A program made the position numbers and the translations under genes. From positions 1-64,000 of the forward strand of contig JADKIO010000013.1 of NCBI GenBank assembly GCA_016721195.1: a stretch of DNA of 64,000 nucleotides, given 5' to 3'. The stretch comes from Candidatus Geothrix skivensis (GTDB lineage: Bacteria; Acidobacteriota; Holophagae; Holophagales; Holophagaceae). Below the pieces are notes generated by a model that had not been told where the DNA came from, ran no database searches, and saw only the letters and a program-made list of their open reading frames with translations. Of the stretch, positions 50,656 to 59,413 are shown piece by piece (position 1 is the stretch's first letter; the number at the start of each line of letters is the position of its first letter).

Positions 50656-51585
50656 ATGCGCATCCTGCTCGCCTGCGGCTTTGCCCTCGCGGCCCCCGTG
50701 GCCCTGCCCCTCGCCGCCCATGCCCGGCACCGCGCCGCCCCCGTGGAGGCGCCCAAGGTGCACCGGGTAGAGAAGGTGGCCGACAACGTCTACTGCATCT
50801 TTGGACAGGGGGGGAACATCGGCCTGGTGGTCACCTCCAGGCATGCTGTGCTCATCGACGACCAGTTCGAGCGGCTCGTGCCGGGTCTCCTGGAAGCGGT
50901 AAAGGGCATCACCCCCAAGCCCATCAAGTACCTGGTGAACACCCACGGCCACGGGGACCACGTGGGTGGCAACGTGGTGCTGGAAAAGCAGGTGACGGCC
51001 ATCATCGCCCACGCCAATGTCCGCCGGCGCATGCTCACGGAACAGGCCAAGCTGGAGACCGCCAAGCGCGGCGGCCTGCCGGAGCTGGCCCTGGGCTCCG
51101 AGGACCCGAAGGAACGGGCCCGCCTCAACGTGTACCTGGATGACACCGAACTCCACCTGCTACACCTGGGACCGGGACACACGGATGGCGACGTGATCGT
51201 GGGCCTCCCGGTTGCCAAGGTCATGCACATGGGCGACCTGCTCTTCCTGGGCATGCTGCCGTACATCGATGTGGAGGGCGGCGGCAGCTTCGATGGCCTC
51301 GTGTCCCAGGTGGCCACGGTGACCTCCTGGATCCCGGACGATGCCAAGATCATCCCCGGCCACGGCCCCCTCTGCGGCAAGAAGGAGCTGGTCCGGTACC
51401 GGGACTTCCTCCTGGCCGTCCAGGCCCATGTGAAGGCCCGCCCGGGCAAGAGCCCCGCGGAGCTCGCGGCCGCCTTCGACGGAGCGGCCTGGCCCGAATG
51501 GAAGCCCCGCGGCGACTTCGTCACCTGGGAAACCTTTTTCTCCGTCGCCTCGGGCCAAGGCCCGGGCCGTGTCCCCCGCCCCTGA
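50656..51585 (+). CDS. Exported metallo-beta-lactamase-fold hydrolase
   Basis: The 309-residue precursor has a signal peptide (MRILLACGFALAAPVALPLA, cut near AHA). The MBL motif is VNTHGHGDHVGGN (HxHxDH, about residues 97-109), with LGPGHTDGDVIVG (His) and IIPGHGPLCG (His) completing two metal sites. Similarity is to the general MBL superfamily (SoxH or quinoprotein-relay type) rather than to clinical beta-lactamases, so the substrate is unknown. It lies 49 bases after marR and 21 before the efflux adaptor, suggesting one operon for export or detoxification. Confidence 0.88.
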   Translation: MRILLACGFALAAPVALPLAAHARHRAAPVEAPKVHRVEKVADNVYCIFGQGGNIGLVVTSRHAVLIDDQFERLVPGLLEAVKGITPKPIKYLVNTHGHGDHVGGNVVLEKQVTAIIAHANVRRRMLTEQAKLETAKRGGLPELALGSEDPKERARLNVYLDDTELHLLHLGPGHTDGDVIVGLPVAKVMHMGDLLFLGMLPYIDVEGGGSFDGLVSQVATVTSWIPDDAKIIPGHGPLCGKKELVRYRDFLLAVQAHVKARPGKSPAELAAAFDGAAWPEWKPRGDFVTWETFFSVASGQGPGRVPRP

Positions 51586-51606
51586 ACCGATCCACGAAAG
51601 TCTGGA

Positions 51607-52797
51607 ATGACCATGGACGCCTCTGAATCCACCCTGCCCACCGAGCTGGCCGACCGCCGCCCGGCCCTCCTCCGGGGCTGGCGCCCCTGGGCCATCGCCG
51701 GCGCAGCCCTCCTGCTGCTGTGGCTGGTCTTCCGGGGCGGGAAGAAGGACACCGCCGCCAACCCCGCAGGCCGTCCCGTGCCCGTATCCGTGGCCCAGGC
51801 CCGCAAGGGCGACATGGCCGTGCGCCTCTCGGGCCTGGGCACCGTCACCGCCCTCAGCAACGTCACCGTGAAGAGCCGGGTGGATGGCCAGCTGGTGCGG
51901 GTGGACTTCACCGAAGGCCAGCTGGTCCACGAGGGCCAGCAGCTGGCAGAGATCGATCCCCGCCCCTTCAAGGTCCAGCTCATGCAGGCCGAAGGCCAGT
52001 TCGCCAAGGACAACGCCGCGTACCAGAACGCCAAGGCCGATCTCGCGCGGCTGGAGGGGCTGGTCAAGCAGGGCATCATCTCCCGCCAGCAGCTGGATAC
52101 CCAGGTGTCCTCCGTGGCCCAGTACGAGGCGGCCCTGAAATCCGATCAGGCGCAGGTGGAGAGCGCCAAGCTGAACCTCGTCTACAGCCGCGTCACCGCC
52201 CCCATTGCGGGCCGGGTGGGCCTGCGCTTGGTGGACGTGGGCAACATGGTGCGGGCCACGGATGGCACCGGGCTGGTCACCATCGCTCCCATCCAGCCCA
52301 TCAACGTGGTGTTCTCCGTCCCCGCCGACAGCATCCAGAAGGTGCTGGCCCAGAACGCCAAGGCCACCAAGCTCACGGTGGAGGCCTGGGACCGCGACCT
52401 GCGGACCCGGCTCGCCTCCGGCACCTTGTCGGCCATCGACAACCAGGTGGACCCGGGCACGGGCACCGTGCGGCTGAAGGCTCTCTTCTCCAACGGGGAC
52501 AAGGCCCTCTTCCCCAACCAGTTCGTGAACGCCCAGCTGCTGGTGGACACCCTCCGCGGGGTGGTCATCGTCCCCACCGTGGCCGTCCAGCGCAGCCCCC
52601 AGAGTTCCTTCGTCTACGTGGTCAAGGGCGATGGCACCGTCGAGCTCCGGACGGTCGAAATCGAGGGTACCGACGGCGATGACACCGCGGTCAGCAAGGG
52701 CCTCTCCGGTGGCGAGATCATCGTCACCGATGGCCTCGAGAAGCTGCGCCCCGGCAGCAAGGTGGCCCTGCCCAAGGCACCCGGCGCCAAGGGCTGA
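51607..52797 (+). CDS. mdtA: RND efflux periplasmic adaptor, MdtA-like
   Basis: This 396-residue membrane fusion protein has an N-terminal anchor (WAIAGAALLLLWLVF), a lipoyl domain (VTVKSRVDGQLVRVDFTEGQ), an alpha hairpin (LMQAEGQFAKDNAAYQNAKA) and beta domains with APIAGRVGLRLVDVGNMVRA. The lack of a lipobox fits MdtA more than AcrA. Two different RND permease genes follow, the arrangement of mdtABC. The next start codon (TTG) lies four bases after its stop, so translation is coupled. Confidence 0.88.
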   Translation: MTMDASESTLPTELADRRPALLRGWRPWAIAGAALLLLWLVFRGGKKDTAANPAGRPVPVSVAQARKGDMAVRLSGLGTVTALSNVTVKSRVDGQLVRVDFTEGQLVHEGQQLAEIDPRPFKVQLMQAEGQFAKDNAAYQNAKADLARLEGLVKQGIISRQQLDTQVSSVAQYEAALKSDQAQVESAKLNLVYSRVTAPIAGRVGLRLVDVGNMVRATDGTGLVTIAPIQPINVVFSVPADSIQKVLAQNAKATKLTVEAWDRDLRTRLASGTLSAIDNQVDPGTGTVRLKALFSNGDKALFPNQFVNAQLLVDTLRGVVIVPTVAVQRSPQSSFVYVVKGDGTVELRTVEIEGTDGDDTAVSKGLSGGEIIVTDGLEKLRPGSKVALPKAPGAKG

Positions 52798-52801
52798 TTC
52801 A

Positions 52802-55800
52802 TTGAATCCCTCCAAGCCCTTCATCCTTCGGCCCATCGCCACCACGCTGCTGATGGCGGGCCTGCTGCTGGTGGGCATGCTGGCCTTCCGCCAGCTGCCG
52901 GTCTCAGCCCTGCCCCAGGTGGACTACCCCACCATCCAGGTGGTCACCTTCTATCCCGGTGCCAGTCCTGATGTCATGGCCTCGGCCATCACGGCCCCCC
53001 TGGAGCGCCAGTTCGGCCAGCTGCCGGGCCTGAACCGCATGTCCTCCACCAGCTCCGGGGGCAGCTCGGTCATCACCCTCCAGTTCGTGCTGGACCTGAA
53101 CATCGACGTGGCCGAGCAGCAGGTCCAGGCCGCGGTGAACGCCGCAGGCACCTACCTCCCCGCCAACCTCCCCAGTCCGCCCATCTACAGCAAGATCAAC
53201 CCCGCCGACGCCCCCATCCTCACCCTGGCGCTCACCTCGAAGACCCTGCCCCTGTCCAAGGTCGAGGACTTCGCGGACACCCGGCTGGCCCAGAAGATCT
53301 CCCAGCTTCCTGGCGTGGGTCTGGTCAGCATCAGCGGCGGCCAGAAGCCCGCCGTGCGCATCCAGGCGAACCCCTCCGCCCTTGCGGCCAAGGGCCTCAC
53401 CCTGGGGGACGTGCGGAACGCCGTGGCCCAGAGCAACGTGAACCAGGCCAAGGGCAGCTTCGACGGCTTGCGCCAGGCCTACGCCATCGGCGCCAACGAC
53501 CAGCTGCTCTCCAGCGATGACTACAAGCCCCTCATCGTGGCCTACAAGAACGGCGCCCCGGTCACGCTGTCGGAGGTGGCCCTCGTCACCGATGACGTGG
53601 AGAACTCCCGGCTGGCCGCCTGGAAGAACACGACGCCGGCGGTGATCCTCAACATCCAGCGGCAGCCCGGGGCCAACATCATCGCCGTGGTGGACCGGGT
53701 GAAGACCCTGATGCCCCAGCTGCGGGCCTCCCTGCCCGCCGCCGTGGAGCTCACCATCCTCACGGACCGCACGGTGACCATCCGGGCCTCAGTGCATGAC
53801 GTGGAGTTCGAGCTCATGCTCACCATCGCCCTGGTGGTCATGGTGATCTTCCTGTTCCTCCGCACCCTGGCCGCCACGGTCATCCCCAGCGTGGCCGTGC
53901 CCCTGTCGCTGGTGGGAACCTTCGGAGTGATGTACCTGCTGGGCTACAGCCTGAACAACCTCACGCTCATGGCGCTCACCATCTCCACGGGCTTCGTGGT
54001 GGACGATGCCATCGTGATGATCGAGAACATCATGCGCTACATCGAGGCGGGGGAATCGCCGCTCCAGGCGGCCCTGAAGGGCTCGGAGCAGATCGGCTTC
54101 ACCATCCTCTCTCTGACCGTCTCCTTGATTGCCGTGCTCATCCCGCTGCTCTTCATGGGCGACATCGTCGGGCGCCTGTTCCGGGAATTCGCCGTCACCC
54201 TCAGCGTGACCATCCTGGTGTCGGCGGTGGTGTCCCTCACCCTCACACCGATGATGTGCGCCAAGCTGCTGAAGCACACGCCGCCCGAGCAGCAGGGGCG
54301 CTTCTACCAGTCCTCCGAACGCGTCTTCCAGCGGATCATCGCCTTCTACGGCCGGACGCTCACCTGGGTCCTCAAGCACCAGACCGGCACCCTGGTGGTG
54401 GCCGTGGTGACCCTCGCCAGTACGGTGCTGCTCTACCTAGCCGTCCCCAAAGGGTTCTTTCCCGTGCAGGACACGGGGGTGATCCTGGGCATCTCCGAGG
54501 CTCCCCAGACGGTTTCCTTCGCCGCCATGGCCGAGCGGCAGCAGGTGCTGTCCGCCGAGATCCTCAAGGATCCGGCCGTGGAAAGCCTTTCATCGTTCAT
54601 CGGCATCGATGGCACCAACACCACCCTCAACAGCGGCCGCATCCAGATCAACCTCAAGCCGCTCGACGAGCGCGGCCTCAGCGCCAGCGAAGTCATTCAT
54701 CGGCTCCGCCCCCAGCTGGCCAAGGTCGAGGGCATTCGCCTCTACCTCCAGCCCATCCAGGATCTCACCGTGGAGGACCGCGTCAGCCGCACCCAGTACC
54801 AGTACACCATGGAGGATGCGGACGGCAGGGAGCTGGGCGAGTGGGTGCCCCGCTTCGTGGACCGTTTCTCGGCCATTCCTGAGCTGCGGGACGTGGCCAG
54901 CGATCTGCAGAACGCGGGCCTCCAGGTGCGCATCACCCTGGACCGCAGCACCGCCTCCCGGCTGGGCATCACGCCCCAGATGCTGGACGATGCGCTCTAC
55001 GATGCCTTCGGCCAGCGGCAGGTCTCCACCATGTTCACCCAGCTGAACCAGTACCGAGTGGTGCTGGAGGCCCGACCGGGTCTCTACCAGCGGCCCGAGG
55101 ATCTCCAGAGCATCTACGTCCGGGCAGCCTCCGGAGGCTCCGTGCCCCTCAGCGCCTTTACGCGCATCGAGACGGTGACGGCGCCCCTGGCGGTGAACCA
55201 CCAGGGCCAGTTCCCCACGGCCACTCTGTCCTTCAACCTGGCCCCCGGCGCTGCCCTGGGGGACGCGGTGAAAGCCATCAACAAGGCCCGCCTGGACCTG
55301 GACGCCCCCCCCAGCCTCAAGACCGGCTTCCAGGGCACCGCCCAGGCCTTCGGAGCCTCGCTGACCAACACGCCCCTGCTGATCCTGGCGGCGGTGCTCA
55401 CGGTCTACATCCTGCTGGGCGTGCTCTACGAGAGCTACATCCACCCGATCACGATCCTGTCGACGCTGCCTTCGGCCGGGGTGGGGGCCCTGCTTTCGCT
55501 CATGCTCTGCCGCACCGACTTCAGTGTCATCGCCCTCATCGGCATCATCCTGCTCATCGGCATCGTCGAAAAAAACGCCATCATGATGATCGACTTCGCC
55601 CTGGACGCCGAGCGGAAGGATGGCCTGCCCCCCGAGGAGGCCATCTACCAGGCCTCCCTGCTGCGCTTCCGGCCCATCATCATGACCACCCTGGCGGCCA
55701 TGCTGGGTGGCGTGCCCCTGGCCCTGAGCTCCGGCGTGGGCGCCGAACTGCGGCGTCCCCTGGGCATCGTCATCGTCGGAGGCCTCATCTTCAGCCAGGT

Positions 55801-55912
55801 CCTAACGCTGTATACGACACCTGTGATCTATCTGGCCTTCGACCGGCTGGCGCGCCGCGCACGCCGCTGGCGCGGCGTGCGAGAGGCTGCAACCGCAGCG
55901 CAGGAGCCATGA
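52802..55912 (+). CDS. mdtB: RND efflux permease, MdtB-like
   Basis: The 1036-residue trimeric proton/drug antiporter opens NPSKPFILRPIATTLLMAGL from a TTG codon; the nearest ATG would delete the conserved first residues. Proton-relay residues are present: two Asp in TM4 (GFVVDDAIVMIENI) and Lys in TM10 (GIVEKNAIMMIDFA). Two large periplasmic loops hold the porter and docking domains. The C-terminus (LARRARRWRGVREAATAAQE) is encoded partly by a palindrome. It is coupled to mdtA and probably forms heterotrimers with the next gene product. Confidence 0.9.
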   Translation: MNPSKPFILRPIATTLLMAGLLLVGMLAFRQLPVSALPQVDYPTIQVVTFYPGASPDVMASAITAPLERQFGQLPGLNRMSSTSSGGSSVITLQFVLDLNIDVAEQQVQAAVNAAGTYLPANLPSPPIYSKINPADAPILTLALTSKTLPLSKVEDFADTRLAQKISQLPGVGLVSISGGQKPAVRIQANPSALAAKGLTLGDVRNAVAQSNVNQAKGSFDGLRQAYAIGANDQLLSSDDYKPLIVAYKNGAPVTLSEVALVTDDVENSRLAAWKNTTPAVILNIQRQPGANIIAVVDRVKTLMPQLRASLPAAVELTILTDRTVTIRASVHDVEFELMLTIALVVMVIFLFLRTLAATVIPSVAVPLSLVGTFGVMYLLGYSLNNLTLMALTISTGFVVDDAIVMIENIMRYIEAGESPLQAALKGSEQIGFTILSLTVSLIAVLIPLLFMGDIVGRLFREFAVTLSVTILVSAVVSLTLTPMMCAKLLKHTPPEQQGRFYQSSERVFQRIIAFYGRTLTWVLKHQTGTLVVAVVTLASTVLLYLAVPKGFFPVQDTGVILGISEAPQTVSFAAMAERQQVLSAEILKDPAVESLSSFIGIDGTNTTLNSGRIQINLKPLDERGLSASEVIHRLRPQLAKVEGIRLYLQPIQDLTVEDRVSRTQYQYTMEDADGRELGEWVPRFVDRFSAIPELRDVASDLQNAGLQVRITLDRSTASRLGITPQMLDDALYDAFGQRQVSTMFTQLNQYRVVLEARPGLYQRPEDLQSIYVRAASGGSVPLSAFTRIETVTAPLAVNHQGQFPTATLSFNLAPGAALGDAVKAINKARLDLDAPPSLKTGFQGTAQAFGASLTNTPLLILAAVLTVYILLGVLYESYIHPITILSTLPSAGVGALLSLMLCRTDFSVIALIGIILLIGIVEKNAIMMIDFALDAERKDGLPPEEAIYQASLLRFRPIIMTTLAAMLGGVPLALSSGVGAELRRPLGIVIVGGLIFSQVLTLYTTPVIYLAFDRLARRARRWRGVREAATAAQEP

Positions 55913-55980
55913 TCCGCTTTCCTGTCCCTTTCCTTTCGCGCCGCGCCAGCGGCGCCCTACTCCAGGCGGATCGCCTGGAG
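55859..55980. repeat. Three palindromes spanning the mdtB 3' end and the mdtB-mdtC gap
   Basis: Hairpins are GCACGCCGC/GCGGCGTGC (55859-55880, inside mdtB), GCGCCGC/GCGGCGC (55938-55955) and CTCCAGGCG/CGCCTGGAG (55960-55980). The first and second also match each other inverted (CGCCGCTGGCGCGGCG). The third hairpin contains the GGAG that serves as the mdtC ribosome site, so it could restrain mdtC translation. Confidence 0.75.
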
Positions 55981-55988
55981 CAGAGTTT

Positions 55989-58900
55989 ATGAGCCTCTCC
56001 ACCCCCTTCATCCGCCGCCCCGTGGCCACCACCCTGCTAACGGTGGCCCTGGCGCTGCTGGGGGGCATCGCCTACCAGTTCCTGCCGGTCTCACCCCTGC
56101 CCCAGGTGGAGTTCCCCACCATCCAGGTCTCGGCGAACCTGCCCGGGGCCAGTCCGGAAACCATGGCCTCCTCGGTGGCCACGCCCCTGGAGCGCCAGTT
56201 CGGCCGCATCGCGGGCATCACCGAGATGACCTCGGCCTCCCGGCTGGGGGGCACGGACATCACCCTCCAGTTCGACCTGGGCCGGAACATCGACGCCGCC
56301 GCCCGGGACGTCCAGGCCGCCATCAACGCCGCCCGCGGCGACCTGCCGGCCAACCTGCCGAACAACCCTTCGTACCGCAAGGTGAACCCGGCCGATTCTC
56401 CCATCCTGATGCTGGCGCTCACCTCCAAGCTGATCCCCCGGGAGCGGATGTACGACATCGGCTCCTCGGTCCTCCAGCAGAAGCTTTCCCAGATCCAGGG
56501 CGTGGGCCAGGTCTTCGTGTGGGGGGGCGCCCTGCCGGCGGTGCGGGTGGATGTGAACCCGGCCCTGCTGAACGCCCAGGGCCTGGGCCTCGATGACGTC
56601 CGGCTGGCCATCGCCGCCGCCAACGTGAACCAGCCTACCGGGGACCTCTCCAACGCCAACAGCACCTGGTCCATCGACACCTCCGACCAGCTGATGAAGG
56701 CCGCGGACTACCAATCCCTCATCATCCGCTACCGGAACGGGCGCGCCGTCCACCTGGAGGACGTGGCCCGGGTCACCGATTCACTCGAAAATGTCCGCAA
56801 CGCAGGCCTGTCCAACGGTGTGCCATCCATCATGATCGGCATCTTCCGCCAGCCGGACGCCAACATCATCGAGACCGTGGACCGGGTGAAGGCCATCCTG
56901 CCCCAGCTCCAGGCCTCGGTGCCGCCCACCATCGATCTGAAGGTGCTCATCGACGCCACCCGCACCATCCGGGCCTCGGTGAAGGACGTGCAGATCGCCA
57001 TGGCCATCTCCATCCTCCTGGTCATCCTCGTGGTCTTCGTGTTCCTCCGCAGCGTGCGGTCGACCCTCATCCCCAGCGTAGCGGTGCCCATCTCGCTCAT
57101 CGGCACCTTCGGAGTCATGTACCTGCTGGGCTACACCATCGACAACCTCTCCCTGATGGCCCTCACGGTGGCCACGGGCTTCGTGGTGGACGACGCCATC
57201 GTGGTAGTGGAGAACATCACCCGGCACCTGGAAAATGGCATGCAGCCCATGGAGGCGGCCCTCCACGGTGCCAAGGAAATCGGATTCACGGTGATCTCCA
57301 TCAGCATCTCGCTCATCGCCGTGTTCATCCCCATCCTCCTGATGGGCGGCATCGTGGGGCGGCTCTTCCGGGAATTCGCCGTCACCCTTTCGGTGGCCAT
57401 CGTCATCTCGATGGTCGTGTCCCTGACCACCACGCCCATGATGTGCTCGCGGATCCTGCGACCCCACTCGGAAGTGAAGCACGGCCGCATCTTCCAGGCC
57501 AGCGAGCGGGTCTTCCAGTGGATCATGGGCCACTACGAGACCTCCCTCACCTGGGTCCTTCGGCACCAGCGCTTCACCATGGGCGTGGCCCTCGGCACCA
57601 TGCTGGCCACCGTCGGTCTCTACATCATCATCCCCAAGGGATTCTTCCCCCAGCAGGATACGGGGCGGGTCACTGGCGCCATCCAGGCGGCCCAGGACAT
57701 CTCGTTTGCGGGCATGGAGAAGCTGATGACGCAGTACGTGGCGGTCGTACAGGCGGATCCCGATATCGAGAACGTCACCGCCTTCGTGGGGAGCGGCAAC
57801 ACCGGCCGGCTTTTCGCCTCCCTCAGGCCCAACCACCAGCGCAAGAGCAACGCGGACCAGATCATCGCCCGCCTGCGGGGCAAGACCGCCCACATTGCCG
57901 GCGCCTCCCTGTTCATGCAGCCCGTGCAGGACCTCCGCCTCGGTGGTCGCCCCTCGCCCACCCAGTACCAGTACACCCTCCAGGGCGACGATGCCCGGGA
58001 GTTGTTCGAGTGGGCCCCCAAGGTGCTGGACAAGCTCCGGAAGGTGCCCCTGCTGGCGGATGTCAACTCGGACCTGCAGAACAAGGGCCTCGAGGCCTCC
58101 CTGGTCATCGACCGCGCCACGGCCTCCCGGCTGGGGATCACGCCCCGGGCCATCGACAGCGCCCTCTATGATGCCTTTGGCCAGCGCTTCGTCTCCACCA
58201 TCTACACCCCCCTGAACCAGTACCACGTGGTCATGGAGGTGGACACGCCCTTCATGCAGACGCCGGACGGCCTGCGCCACACCTATGTGCGCTCCAGCAC
58301 CGGCAGCCTGGTGCCCCTCAGCGCCTTCACCACCCTGGAGCGGCGGAACACGGCCCTCTCCGTGAACCACCAGGGCCAGCTGCCTTCCGTGACCCTGGCC
58401 TTCAATCTGCCCGTGGGCGTGGCCCTGGGGGACGCGGTGAGGGCCATCGACCAGGCCGAGCAGGAGATCCACATGCCCAGCACCCTGCGGGGCAGCTACA
58501 TGGGTACCGCCCAGGCCTTCAAGGCCTCCCTGGCCAACCAGCCCGTGTTGCTGGCGGCGGCGCTGCTGGCGGTCTACATCGTGCTGGGCATGCTCTACGA
58601 AAGCCTCATCCACCCGCTCACCATCCTTTCCACCCTGCCTTCGGCAGGGGTGGGTGCCCTCCTGGCCCTGCTGGCCTGCCGCACGGAGCTGACGGTCATC
58701 GCCTTCATCGGCATCATCCTGCTCATCGGCATCGTGAAGAAGAACGCCATCCTCATGATCGACTTCGCCATCGAGGTGGAGCGCCGGGAGGGCACCACCC
58801 CAGAGCGGGCCATCTTCCAGGCCTGCATGCTGCGCTTCCGGCCCATCACCATGACCACCATGGCGGCCCTGCTGGGGGGCCTGCCCCTGGCGGTGGGCAT

Positions 58901-59075
58901 GGGCGCCGGGTCCGAGCTGCGGCGCCCCCTGGGCATCGCCATCGTGGGCGGCCTGCTCCTCAGCCAGCTGCTGACCATCTACACCACCCCGGTGATCTAC
59001 CTCTTCTGGGACCGGGCGAGGCTGCGGTGGGAACGGTTCCGGGCCGGCCGGAGGCCTACGCCAGTCCTGGGCTGA
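55989..59075 (+). CDS. mdtC: RND efflux permease, MdtC-like
   Basis: The 1028-residue second RND permease starts MSLSTPFIRRPVATTLLTVA and keeps the same hallmarks: GFVVDDAIVVVENI in TM4 and GIVKKNAILMIDFAIEVERR in TM10. It differs clearly from the first permease in the porter domain, consistent with an MdtB2C1-type heterotrimer. The operon (marR, MBL, adaptor, two permeases) lacks an outer-membrane channel gene in this window, so an unlinked TolC-like protein is presumed. The ribosome site lies in the arm of a hairpin just upstream. Confidence 0.9.
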   Translation: MSLSTPFIRRPVATTLLTVALALLGGIAYQFLPVSPLPQVEFPTIQVSANLPGASPETMASSVATPLERQFGRIAGITEMTSASRLGGTDITLQFDLGRNIDAAARDVQAAINAARGDLPANLPNNPSYRKVNPADSPILMLALTSKLIPRERMYDIGSSVLQQKLSQIQGVGQVFVWGGALPAVRVDVNPALLNAQGLGLDDVRLAIAAANVNQPTGDLSNANSTWSIDTSDQLMKAADYQSLIIRYRNGRAVHLEDVARVTDSLENVRNAGLSNGVPSIMIGIFRQPDANIIETVDRVKAILPQLQASVPPTIDLKVLIDATRTIRASVKDVQIAMAISILLVILVVFVFLRSVRSTLIPSVAVPISLIGTFGVMYLLGYTIDNLSLMALTVATGFVVDDAIVVVENITRHLENGMQPMEAALHGAKEIGFTVISISISLIAVFIPILLMGGIVGRLFREFAVTLSVAIVISMVVSLTTTPMMCSRILRPHSEVKHGRIFQASERVFQWIMGHYETSLTWVLRHQRFTMGVALGTMLATVGLYIIIPKGFFPQQDTGRVTGAIQAAQDISFAGMEKLMTQYVAVVQADPDIENVTAFVGSGNTGRLFASLRPNHQRKSNADQIIARLRGKTAHIAGASLFMQPVQDLRLGGRPSPTQYQYTLQGDDARELFEWAPKVLDKLRKVPLLADVNSDLQNKGLEASLVIDRATASRLGITPRAIDSALYDAFGQRFVSTIYTPLNQYHVVMEVDTPFMQTPDGLRHTYVRSSTGSLVPLSAFTTLERRNTALSVNHQGQLPSVTLAFNLPVGVALGDAVRAIDQAEQEIHMPSTLRGSYMGTAQAFKASLANQPVLLAAALLAVYIVLGMLYESLIHPLTILSTLPSAGVGALLALLACRTELTVIAFIGIILLIGIVKKNAILMIDFAIEVERREGTTPERAIFQACMLRFRPITMTTMAALLGGLPLAVGMGAGSELRRPLGIAIVGGLLLSQLLTIYTTPVIYLFWDRARLRWERFRAGRRPTPVLG

Positions 59076-59413
59076 AAGCCTGGAACCGCAGACGTCGCAG
59101 ATGGCCGCAGAAAAGGCGATGGGTCCACAGATTTCACAGATTCACACAGATTGAGAAATGACACCCATGGGTTTGCCTGGAGATGCCACTCCGCCAGCAT
59201 GTGCTTCAGTGGGGGTGCCCATCCGTGGAATCGGTGGTTTCCGCTGTTGATCCTGAAAAGCACCTGCTGTGAACCGCCGATCATCATGTTCATCTGTTTC
59301 CGCGTCTTCTGCGGATTTCCGTGCCTTCCGCGACCAGCCTTTCTTGCCGCCCTTCCTGGGGATCCATTCGCCCCGCTTGAGCCTGGGGCCTCCGGATGCG
59401 ATCCTGTAGGGCT
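59076..59413. repeat. Degraded short-period repeat region before aspS
   Basis: The 338-bp gap holds no convincing gene. The left side has CCGCAGACGTCGCAGATGGC and CACAGATTTCACAGATTCAC, short ACAGATT-type units every nine to ten bases. The right side (about 59300-59345) has complementary-looking TCTGTTTCCGCGTCTTCTGC. This resembles decayed terminal repeats like those of the GxxExxY element but with a different sequence. The centre shows no intact gene. Confidence 0.55.
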
